Assembly (NCBI GenBank): GCA_937915785.1
Contig: CALGGY010000096.1
Location: 1-21,582, forward strand
Reading direction: 5' to 3'
From: an uncultured Bacteroidales bacterium
GTDB lineage: Bacteria; Bacteroidota; Bacteroidia; Bacteroidales; P3
DNA: 21,582 bases
A program made the position numbers and the translations under genes. The stretch's first letter is position 1, and each line of letters starts with the position of its first letter. Shown piece after piece: positions 15,707-21,582 of the stretch. Below the pieces are notes generated by a model, which ran no database searches, was not told the DNA's origin, and saw only the letters and a program-made list of their open reading frames with translations.

Positions 15707-17772
15707 TTTGAAGCTGGTTTTCTGAAATTGTCCATACCTTCGTTCAGCCAGCCGATGAATTTCTGCACGTCGCGGTCGTACTTGTAGTTTTCGGTGGTAA
15801 GCACCTTGCCGTCGGCGTTGACGATAACGTAGTATGGCTGTGCGTTCATGTTGAAGGCTGTTTTTTCGTAGTTGAGGTTTTTGCGTCCTAAAGTTTTCAG
15901 TACGCTGCCCTTGCTGTCGGTAACCCACTCGTTTTCTGGCAGTTCGATGGTGTTTACGTCGCAGTAGAGCGAAACCATCACATATTCCTCGTTGAGGATG
16001 CGTTTCACCTCGTTGTCGCTCCACACGTAGTGTTCCATTTCGCGGCAGTTGGCGCAGGTTTTTCCGGTGAAGTCGATGAAGATTGGTTTGCCCTGTTCGC
16101 GGGCGTAAGCCTTGGCTTCGTCGAGGTCGAAGAAAGCCTCGAAACCCAGCGGCACGTGCAGAAGGTCGGCGTGTTTGCGGTTGGCGGGCAGTTTTCCCTT
16201 GGCGGTAAAGCCGTCCGACGGTGAGTCTTGGTTTTCCACCACAATTTTTTCGATGTTGAAATCCTGTGTCTCCATGGGTGGGATGAATCCCGAGATGCCT
16301 TTCAGCGGTGCGCCCCAAAGTCCGGGAATCATATAAACCACAAAAGCGAGGTCGAGGATGGCGATCATCAGGCGGCCGGTGCCGATGTGCTCTACGGGGT
16401 CGTCGCCCTTAAAACGCAGTTTGCCAAGTAGATACACGCCCAGCAATCCGAATATCACAATCCACAATGAAAGATATACTTCGCGGTCGAGGATGCCCCA
16501 GTCGCAGTAGAGGTCGGCCTGTTGCAGGAATTTAAGTCCGAAGGCCAGCTCGAGGAAAGCAAACACCACTTTCACGGTGTTGAGCCAGCTGCCCGATTTC
16601 ATGTTTTTCAGGAACTGCGGGAACATTGCCAGCAGTGTGAAGGGCGCTGCAAATCCGATGCCGAATCCCAGCATGGTGATGAGCGACACCCAGCGGTCGG
16701 TGGAGCTGGTGGTGAGTCCCACAAGGGCTGCGCCGAGTATGGGTCCAGTGCAGCTGAACGAAACCAGCACCGTGGTAAGTGCTATAAAGAAAGGTGCGAG
16801 GAACCCGCCCTTGTCGGCCTGCTTGTCGCTGCCGTTGACCCATTTTTCGGGCATCTTTATCTCGAAAAGTCCAAAGAAACTAAGGGCGAACACGAAGAAA
16901 ATCACGAAGAAAATGATGTTGGGAATCCAGTGGGTGCCAAGCACATACAGTGATTCGGGGCCGAGTATTATGGCCAAAATCACGCCAAGTACGGCAAACA
17001 GGAAAACTATGCTGAACCCGAAGAACCATGCCTGACGGCGGCCTTTGCGCTTGTTTTCGGCGCCACGCATAAAGAAATTCACCGTCATAGGTATCATGGG
17101 GAACACGCATGGGGTGAACATGGTGAGGACGCCGCCACCCAAAGCCAGAAGGAACACTATAAACAGCGACTGATGTTCTTTCGTGTCCCCATCGTTGGTG
17201 GCGCTGGTTTCGGCCACGGATGCTGTTGTGGCGGTGTCGGTAACTTGAGCGGTGTTGGCCATGGTGTCGGCAGTAGGTGTGGCGGTGTCGGCCACGGCTG
17301 TGGTGTCGGGCAGTTTGGCGCCTTTAACGTCGAACGCGAACGGCTCGTCGTCGGGTGGGATACAGCTGCCGTCGTTGCACAGCTGGTACGACATGGTGCC
17401 GGTAACCTTAAAATCCTTTTCGGAAAGCACTTTGATGCGTTGGCGGAAGGTAACGCTGCCGTCGAACGAACGCACCGTGCATTGGAACATGTCGTCGAAC
17501 TCCTCGTGGGCGCGCGGCTCTTTGACGTTGCTCAAACGCTTGTAATTCTTCGAGTTGTCGAAGGTGAACGATAGCCCTATGGGACCGTTGGGGTCGGTGT
17601 GCTGCGAGTAGATGTGCCACCCTTTGTCGAGGGTTACGGTGAACTGCAGCTCCACCTCGTCGTCGGAAATCTGTTTTGTGCCGAATTTCCAGCTGGCTGG
17701 GTCTTTCATCTGGGCAAAACCGAGGCTTGCAACGGCTATGGCAAGCAGCAGGACGGTGATTTTTTTCATCAT
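15703..17772 (-). CDS. dsbD: DsbD-type thiol:disulfide interchange protein
   Basis: A 689-residue inner-membrane protein that moves electrons from cytoplasmic thioredoxin to the periplasm. A signal peptide (about 1-20, ending LGFA) precedes an N-terminal DsbD-alpha-like domain with the pair C132-x4-C137 (QLCNDGSCIPP). A Thr/Ala/Asp-rich low-complexity linker spans about 155-195. The transmembrane core (about 200-490) carries C222 in FTPCVFP and C341 in SCTGP. The C-terminal thioredoxin domain has C573-A-N-C576. All three redox pairs are present, so the full electron relay is plausible. Substrates may include the exported thioredoxin-fold protein at 9641 or cytochrome c maturation factors, but this is inference. 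It is followed by the PAP2 gene with a 4-base overlap. The ATG at 17769 is an equally good start. Confidence 0.93.
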   Translation of the reverse strand: MMKKITVLLLAIAVASLGFAQMKDPASWKFGTKQISDDEVELQFTVTLDKGWHIYSQHTDPNGPIGLSFTFDNSKNYKRLSNVKEPRAHEEFDDMFQCTVRSFDGSVTFRQRIKVLSEKDFKVTGTMSYQLCNDGSCIPPDDEPFAFDVKGAKLPDTTAVADTATPTADTMANTAQVTDTATTASVAETSATNDGDTKEHQSLFIVFLLALGGGVLTMFTPCVFPMIPMTVNFFMRGAENKRKGRRQAWFFGFSIVFLFAVLGVILAIILGPESLYVLGTHWIPNIIFFVIFFVFALSFFGLFEIKMPEKWVNGSDKQADKGGFLAPFFIALTTVLVSFSCTGPILGAALVGLTTSSTDRWVSLITMLGFGIGFAAPFTLLAMFPQFLKNMKSGSWLNTVKVVFAFLELAFGLKFLQQADLYCDWGILDREVYLSLWIVIFGLLGVYLLGKLRFKGDDPVEHIGTGRLMIAILDLAFVVYMIPGLWGAPLKGISGFIPPMETQDFNIEKIVVENQDSPSDGFTAKGKLPANRKHADLLHVPLGFEAFFDLDEAKAYAREQGKPIFIDFTGKTCANCREMEHYVWSDNEVKRILNEEYVMVSLYCDVNTIELPENEWVTDSKGSVLKTLGRKNLNYEKTAFNMNAQPYYVIVNADGKVLTTENYKYDRDVQKFIGWLNEGMDNFRKPASK

Positions 17773-17806
17773 CAGGCAAAAAGTGTTTCGTTGGTTTATA
17801 ATTATG

Positions 17807-17814
17807 CAAATTTA
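17807..17814 (-). promoter_or_regulatory. Probable -7 promoter element for dsbD-PAP2
   Basis: On the minus strand this reads TAAATTTG, which fits TAnnTTTG, about 35 bases before the dsbD start. A TTTG sits 24 bases further upstream, slightly farther than the usual spacing of about 20. It lies in the divergent region shared with menA. Confidence 0.5.
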
Positions 17815-17939
17815 CGAAAAAAAATCGAGTGTTTGCCCCAAAAATAATTGTTATTGTATAATTTATTGAAAAACAGGTGTTTGAGGTTTGCATTATGACC
17901 ATGTTAGTTTCTTTTTATCTGATGAAGTGTTTTTTTTTG

Positions 17940-17947
17940 TACTTTTG
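17940..17947 (+). promoter_or_regulatory. Probable -7 promoter element for menA
   Basis: TACTTTTG fits TAnnTTTG and lies 24 bases before the ATG at 17972. The upstream region is T-rich, with no clear TTTG at the ideal distance. Confidence 0.55.
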
Positions 17948-17971
17948 CACCGATAGAAATTGAAAAAAACA

Positions 17972-18871
17972 ATGGCAACAATAAAACAATGGTTTTTAGC
18001 AGTTAGGCCGTGGTCGTTTCCGGCCTCCACAATGCCCGCCTTGGTGGCGGTGTCGTATATGATTTTCGCCAACAGGGGCAATCTTGGCTCGGTGGATTGG
18101 CTTGTGGCTGTGGCGTGCGTGTTGGGCGCTCTGGTGTTCCATTTTGCCGGAAACCTTGTAAGCGACTATTTCGACTACAAAAAAGGTGTGGACACCAAGG
18201 ATAATATCGGACAGACCAACCTGTTGATAATCAACGGAGTGTTCAAGCCAAAGACCATACTTTGGTACGGCATTGCGCTGGCACTGGTGGGCGTGGCGGT
18301 CGGCATCTGGATAGTGTTTCGCACCAATGTGGGCGTTTTGTACGTGGGCATGGCCGGCTTTGTGCTTACGTTCCTTTATTCTTTTCTGAAATACAACGCT
18401 TTGGGCGATTTGGACATATTTCTTATCTTTGGGGTGCTGATACCTTTGGGAGTAAGTGTGGCATTGCTCGGCACTGTGGTCTGGCTTTTGATGGCGGTGG
18501 CGGTACCCGTCGGATTTCATGTGGTTGGCATACTACACGCCAACAACACCCGCGACCGTGAGCTCGACGCACGTGCCGGCACACGCACTTTTGCCATGAC
18601 AATAGGCCTTAAAGCCTCCAAGATATATTATACGGTACTCGAACTGTTGCCATATGTTGCTGTGGCGGCGCTTGTTGTATCGAAAGTTCTGCCGTGGCCC
18701 ACTTTGGCGGCGCTGCTCTCGTTGCCCATTGCCTTGAAAAACATCAAAACGATGAAAGAGGGCGAAAAACCTGAGGACATAGCCACACTTGACGGCGATT
18801 CGGCCAAGCTGGTGCTGCTGTTCTCCGTGCTGCTCGTACTGTCGCTGGTAATCTCGACCTTTCTTTGCTGA
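17972..18871 (+). CDS. menA: 1,4-dihydroxy-2-naphthoate polyprenyltransferase (MenA)
   Basis: A 299-residue UbiA-superfamily membrane enzyme that attaches the polyprenyl tail to DHNA in menaquinone synthesis. The first Asp-rich motif is N61-L-V-S-D65-Y-F-D68 in GNLVSDYFDYKKGVDT. The second is NNTRDRELD at 191-199, followed by ARAGTRTFAMTIG, which is characteristic of MenA rather than UbiA. About eight or nine hydrophobic segments cover the chain. The ATG at 17972 (MATIKQWFLAVRPWSF) matches typical MenA N-termini; the TTG at 17960 falls too close to the promoter element. It is divergent from dsbD and has no other men genes nearby, so it is probably a single-gene unit. Confidence 0.93.
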   Translation: MATIKQWFLAVRPWSFPASTMPALVAVSYMIFANRGNLGSVDWLVAVACVLGALVFHFAGNLVSDYFDYKKGVDTKDNIGQTNLLIINGVFKPKTILWYGIALALVGVAVGIWIVFRTNVGVLYVGMAGFVLTFLYSFLKYNALGDLDIFLIFGVLIPLGVSVALLGTVVWLLMAVAVPVGFHVVGILHANNTRDRELDARAGTRTFAMTIGLKASKIYYTVLELLPYVAVAALVVSKVLPWPTLAALLSLPIALKNIKTMKEGEKPEDIATLDGDSAKLVLLFSVLLVLSLVISTFLC

Positions 18872-18938
18872 TATCCATAATAAACTGACAAATTGATTTG
18901 AACATAAATAAAATACATATTGGCAACTGTTTAATTGA

Positions 18939-18995
18939 AAACATCGAAAGACACTGAAAAAAAACTTTCGTCTTATTTCGTGTTTTTAGATGTTT
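18939..18995. repeat. Imperfect inverted repeat between menA and the CPBP gene
   Basis: The left arm 18939-18959 (AAACATCGAAAGACACTGAAA) and the right arm 18976-18995 (TTTCGTGTTTTTAGATGTTT) pair along almost their whole length, with one mismatch, a wobble pair and a one-base bulge. Within it, CGAAAG at 18945-18950 could pair instead with CTTTCG at 18965-18970, giving a competing smaller hairpin. It follows menA by about 70 bases and precedes the next ATG by about 35. It may be a terminator-like or intergenic repeat structure. Confidence 0.75.
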
Positions 18996-19028
18996 AAAAT
19001 CATAAAACGAGAATTGTAAGTGCTCTAT

Positions 19029-19646
19029 ATGAAAAAGCTTGTCATTGCCATAGTTACGGCTTTTGTGCTTTGGTTTGTGATGTTTTCGCCACATACGGCT
19101 CCGCACTTGAATTTCTGGTTGGCGATGAGCCTTTCGGCAATGTTGCTTGTAGGACTTTCGGTGTGGTTTGGCAAACGGCAGGTACTCCATTCGTTGTGGT
19201 TTTCGTGGCGCGATTTGGGTTTGGGTATGGTTTCGGCGGCGGCGCTGTGGGGAGTGTTTTGGCTGGGCAACTACTTCTCCAACCTTTTGTTCGACTTTGC
19301 ACAGGGTCAGGTGGGCAGTGTTTATGCCATGAAAGATGGTAATAACCAGATAGTTATATCCGTTGCGCTGCTTTTGCTGATAGGTCCGGCCGAAGAAATT
19401 TTCTGGCACGGATATGTGCAGAACACTATTTCGCAGAAACTGCCCTCGCTGTTGGTGGTTCTGTGTACTGCATTGATATATAGCTTGGTGCATCTGCCGT
19501 CGTTGAACTTTATGCTCATTATGGCAGCCCTTGTTTGCGGACTGTTTTGGAGCCTGCTTTTTTATTTCAACAAAAATCTGCTTACAGTTATTGTTTCGCA
19601 TGCAGTGTGGGATGTGTCGGTATTTGTCTTGTTCCCAATTAGTTGA
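19029..19646 (+). CDS. CPBP-family intramembrane protein (CAAX protease/bacteriocin-processing fold)
   Basis: A 205-residue membrane protein with several hydrophobic helices. The CPBP (Abi) motifs are E122-E123 in GPAEEIFWHGYVQ, H155 in SLVHLPSL, and H191 with D195 in SHAVWD. The family includes CAAX prenyl proteases such as Rce1 and bacteriocin-immunity proteins; bacterial members are often of unknown substrate. In the first motif the usual arginine (EExxxR) is histidine (H127), which may alter activity; the remaining metal-site residues are kept. The ATG at 19029 is preferred over the GTG at 19020 as it gives MKKLVIAIV directly. It is a stand-alone gene, as menA ends about 160 bases upstream with an inverted repeat between. 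Confidence 0.87.
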   Translation: MKKLVIAIVTAFVLWFVMFSPHTAPHLNFWLAMSLSAMLLVGLSVWFGKRQVLHSLWFSWRDLGLGMVSAAALWGVFWLGNYFSNLLFDFAQGQVGSVYAMKDGNNQIVISVALLLLIGPAEEIFWHGYVQNTISQKLPSLLVVLCTALIYSLVHLPSLNFMLIMAALVCGLFWSLLFYFNKNLLTVIVSHAVWDVSVFVLFPIS

Positions 19647-19692
19647 CATTGTTTTGATCGATAAAAAAACGCATTGTGGGACTGAGGACCGT

Positions 19693-19700
19693 TACTTTTG
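19693..19700 (+). promoter_or_regulatory. Probable -7 promoter element for the Cas4-like gene
   Basis: TACTTTTG matches TAnnTTTG and lies 35 bases before the ATG at 19736. The same octamer precedes menA. No clear -33 TTTG is seen at the ideal distance. Confidence 0.55.
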
Positions 19701-19735
19701 CAAAATCAAAAATACATCGATAAAAAACTGCAATT

Positions 19736-20407
19736 ATGGCATATCAAAGTTTCTACAATTTTTCAAAAACATCGTTTGTTCGTGGCATACAGTGCCGCAA
19801 GTTGTTATATTTGGACAAATATAAAAAGCAGTTTAAAACCCCGCCCGACGCCGAGACATTGGCACGATTCCAGAGCGGTCGCGATTTTGAGGCCGCATTC
19901 AAAGCCAAGTTCGTCAATGGGCAGGATGTGAAGACGGTGTACAAATATCCCTCGTTGGCGTGTGTGCAGTACACCCGGAACCTGCTTTCGCAGCCTGGAG
20001 AGGTGGTGCTGTTTGAAGCCAACATTTTTTACTCCGACATACTGGTGCTTACCGACGTGCTGCGCAAAAACGCCGACGGTACAATCGACATTTTCGAGGT
20101 GAAACATTCCGAAAAGGTAAATTCCGCCATCGAGTGGGATCTGCCAATACAGTATTACGTGTGCAAAAACGCGTTGGGCCAGATACGCACTTTCAATCTG
20201 GTGAACAGAAAGGAAGTCGCCGAGTTCGAGTTTGTAATAACCGACATGAAAGCGGCATGCGAGGCGCGTCTGCCCGAAGTGGAGGCCCATCTCGACGAGT
20301 TCCGCGCCATACTGCAAGGTCCGGAGCCCGACGTGGCTATGGGCGAGCAGTGCAACAGTCCCTACAAATGCGATTTTCAGGAGTATTGCTACCGCTCGAT
20401 GCGATAG
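19736..20407 (+). CDS. Orphan Cas4-like / DUF2779-type PD-(D/E)XK nuclease with Fe-S cysteines
   Basis: A 223-residue cytoplasmic protein with the hallmarks of RecB/Cas4-type nucleases. The N-terminus (FSKTSFVRGIQC20RKLLYLDKY) resembles the start of DUF2779 proteins. The active-site pattern is D107 in LVLTDVL, E121-V-K123 in IFEVKHS, then a Gln-Tyr-Tyr at 139-141. Four cysteines, C20 and the C-terminal C206-x5-C212-x5-C218, are spaced as expected for an Fe-S cluster clamp. DUF2779 proteins are usually longer (about 500 residues, recalled), so this looks like the nuclease half alone. No cas1, cas2 or CRISPR array is in the window, so a role in spacer acquisition is not supported. It may act in DNA repair or in defence. 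It has its own probable promoter and topA follows. Confidence 0.82.
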   Translation: MAYQSFYNFSKTSFVRGIQCRKLLYLDKYKKQFKTPPDAETLARFQSGRDFEAAFKAKFVNGQDVKTVYKYPSLACVQYTRNLLSQPGEVVLFEANIFYSDILVLTDVLRKNADGTIDIFEVKHSEKVNSAIEWDLPIQYYVCKNALGQIRTFNLVNRKEVAEFEFVITDMKAACEARLPEVEAHLDEFRAILQGPEPDVAMGEQCNSPYKCDFQEYCYRSMR

Positions 20408-20723
20408 GTTGGCTGTATCTTTTTGTACGTTGTATGCCGATGTTTCTGCCCAAAAAGTTTTGCCGTTGAACGTAACATTTTTTTTGGACGGGATTGGCAG
20501 ATCGTTTCTTGAAAAAAAACATGTTGCAAGTTTTGAATAATCAATTGATTGCGACGGGAAAACTATTTTTTTTCAAAAATAATTTTGAATAAATAAAATT
20601 TTATCTGTTATTTTGCACCAACCGCCGCAATTCTCATTTTTGTGTTTAATGGATTGAAACATAGGTGGTTATGTGTTTTTGAGATTATACATATAATATT
20701 ATAAGTACGGGAAAAAACAGATT
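20408..20723. other. AT-rich leader region upstream of topA
   Basis: This 316-base gap has no credible gene. It holds a 12-bp palindrome AATCAATTGATT at 20539-20550 and a weak hairpin pairing 20572-20578 (TTCAAAA) with 20583-20589 (TTTTGAA). The stretch TATTTTGC at 20619-20626 resembles a promoter element but has only one base between TA and TTTG instead of two. About 95 bases of untranslated leader would separate it from the topA ATG. No riboswitch or tRNA was recognised. Confidence 0.6.
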
Positions 20724-21582
20724 ATGGCAAAAAATCTTGTTATTGTGGAGTCTCCGGCCAAGGCCAAGACGATAGAGAAATTTCTGGGCACCGACTATAC
20801 CGTAAAATCCAGTTACGGTCATGTGCGCGATTTGATGAAAAATGAGATGAGCATCGACATAGACCACGGTTTCGAGCCATTGTACGAAATATCGGACGAC
20901 AAAATGAAACTTGTGTCGGAGCTGAAAACCGCCGTTTCGAAAGCCGACACCGTGTGGCTGGCATCCGATGAAGACCGCGAAGGGGAGGCCATTGCGTGGC
21001 ATCTGCACGAAACACTGAAACTGAAGTCGAAAGACACCAAACGCATAGTTTTCAACGAGATAACCAAAACGGCGATACTCCATGCCATCGAAAATCCGCG
21101 TGGCATCGACATGAACCTTGTGGATGCTCAGCAGGCCCGCCGGGTGCTCGACCGCCTGGTGGGCTACGAAATATCGCCCATATTGTGGAGCAAGATAAAA
21201 CCGTCGCTCTCCGCCGGAAGGGTGCAGTCGGTGGCAGTGCGGCTTATTGTTGAGCGCGAGGACGAGATAAAGAACTTCAAAGAAACGTCGCAGTACAAGG
21301 TGGCGGCCGTTTTCGACCTGCCCGGAGGCAAGGAGCACCTCACCGCCGAGCTCTCGCGCAAGTTCGACACCGAGGACGAAGCACACAAGTTCCTCACCGA
21401 CTGCATCGGTGCCGCCTTCACCGTTGACGCTATCGAGAAAAAACCGTCGAAACGCGTCCCGGCACCCCCTTTCACAACCTCCACCCTGCAGCAGGAGGCC
21501 AGCCGCAAGCTGGGGTTCTCCGTGTCGCGCACCATGCAGGTGGCGCAGCAGCTCTACGAGAGCGGATTTATCACCTACATGC
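20724..21582 (+). CDS. topA: DNA topoisomerase I (TopA), 5' part, runs off the window end
   Basis: A type IA topoisomerase that relaxes negative supercoils; 286 codons are visible and the gene continues beyond the window. The toprim domain is clear: E9 in VIVESPAKAKTIEKFL, then D82-E-D84-R-E86-G-E in ASDEDREGEAIAWH. The core sequence ARRVLDRLVGYEISPILW and SAGRVQSVAVRLI is strongly conserved. The final codons read SGFITYM, so the window ends on the catalytic tyrosine (Y285 of this frame, by comparison with the ITYMRTDS active site). The start at 20724 (MAKNLVIVESPAKAK) is typical. The C-terminal zinc-ribbon or other accessory domains cannot be seen. Confidence 0.97.
   Translation, partial: MAKNLVIVESPAKAKTIEKFLGTDYTVKSSYGHVRDLMKNEMSIDIDHGFEPLYEISDDKMKLVSELKTAVSKADTVWLASDEDREGEAIAWHLHETLKLKSKDTKRIVFNEITKTAILHAIENPRGIDMNLVDAQQARRVLDRLVGYEISPILWSKIKPSLSAGRVQSVAVRLIVEREDEIKNFKETSQYKVAAVFDLPGGKEHLTAELSRKFDTEDEAHKFLTDCIGAAFTVDAIEKKPSKRVPAPPFTTSTLQQEASRKLGFSVSRTMQVAQQLYESGFITYM

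Noticed and set aside
14951..16318. 455-codon version of the PAP2 frame
   Set aside because: The first 200 or so residues are arginine- and proline-rich out-of-frame translation of dsbD. The real PAP2 starts at the GTG overlapping the dsbD stop.
18744..19649. 301-codon minus-strand frame
   Set aside because: It runs antisense through the CPBP gene and into menA, with a composition rich in His, Gln and Lys and no domain; the + strand genes are convincing.
19736..20407. Cas4 of a CRISPR-Cas locus
   Set aside because: No cas1, cas2, effector gene or repeat array is visible within the window, so it is described as an orphan Cas4-like nuclease only.

Overview
The window looks like chromosomal DNA of a Bacteroidota bacterium, probably Bacteroidales-like. 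The evidence is as follows. Several genes have TAnnTTTG-type -7 promoter elements upstream. Purine-rich ribosome binding sites are largely missing. A recF gene overlaps a DUF721/DciA-like gene. One secreted lamin-tail/FlgD-like protein is present. The intergenic spaces hold short direct and palindromic repeats of a kind common in this phylum. The genus cannot be named from the sequence. No tRNA, rRNA, CRISPR array or transposase was seen.

Layout. Positions 1-4369 form a compact restriction-modification locus on the + strand: the last codons of a probable type III modification methylase, a DUF1016/YhcG-type PD-(D/E)XK nuclease placed between mod and res, and a 1070-residue Res helicase-nuclease. 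After a repeat-bearing gap come a secreted lamin-tail-domain protein (4595-6742), an M20 dipeptidase pepD (6889-8343) and the rRNA methyltransferase rlmN (8370-9407). A repeat-rich 233-bp spacer precedes a compact run: exported thioredoxin-fold protein, ispH, recF and DUF721/DciA-like (9641-12481). An exported protein of twelve Sel1 repeats follows (12570-14183) and ends at a clear intrinsic terminator. Next is a small uncharacterised 107-residue protein (14430-14753).

On the - strand, dsbD and a PAP2 phosphatase form a two-gene unit with a 4-base stop/start overlap (17772 down to 14951). dsbD is divergent from menA (17972-18871). A CPBP-family membrane protein (19029-19646), an orphan Cas4-like/DUF2779-type nuclease with a probable iron-sulfur cluster (19736-20407), and the 5' part of topA (20724 to the window end, just reaching the catalytic tyrosine) complete the window.

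How the genes work together. Most genes are housekeeping: menaquinone synthesis, isoprenoid precursors, replication and repair, topology, rRNA methylation and envelope thiol chemistry. The accessory interest lies in the nucleases. One is the DUF1016 protein embedded in the type III locus, which carries a 26-bp perfect palindrome inside its coding sequence. The other is the stand-alone Cas4-like protein. The exported thioredoxin-fold protein, DsbD and the cysteine-per-repeat Sel1 protein are all envelope proteins related to thiols, but a link between them is only inference.
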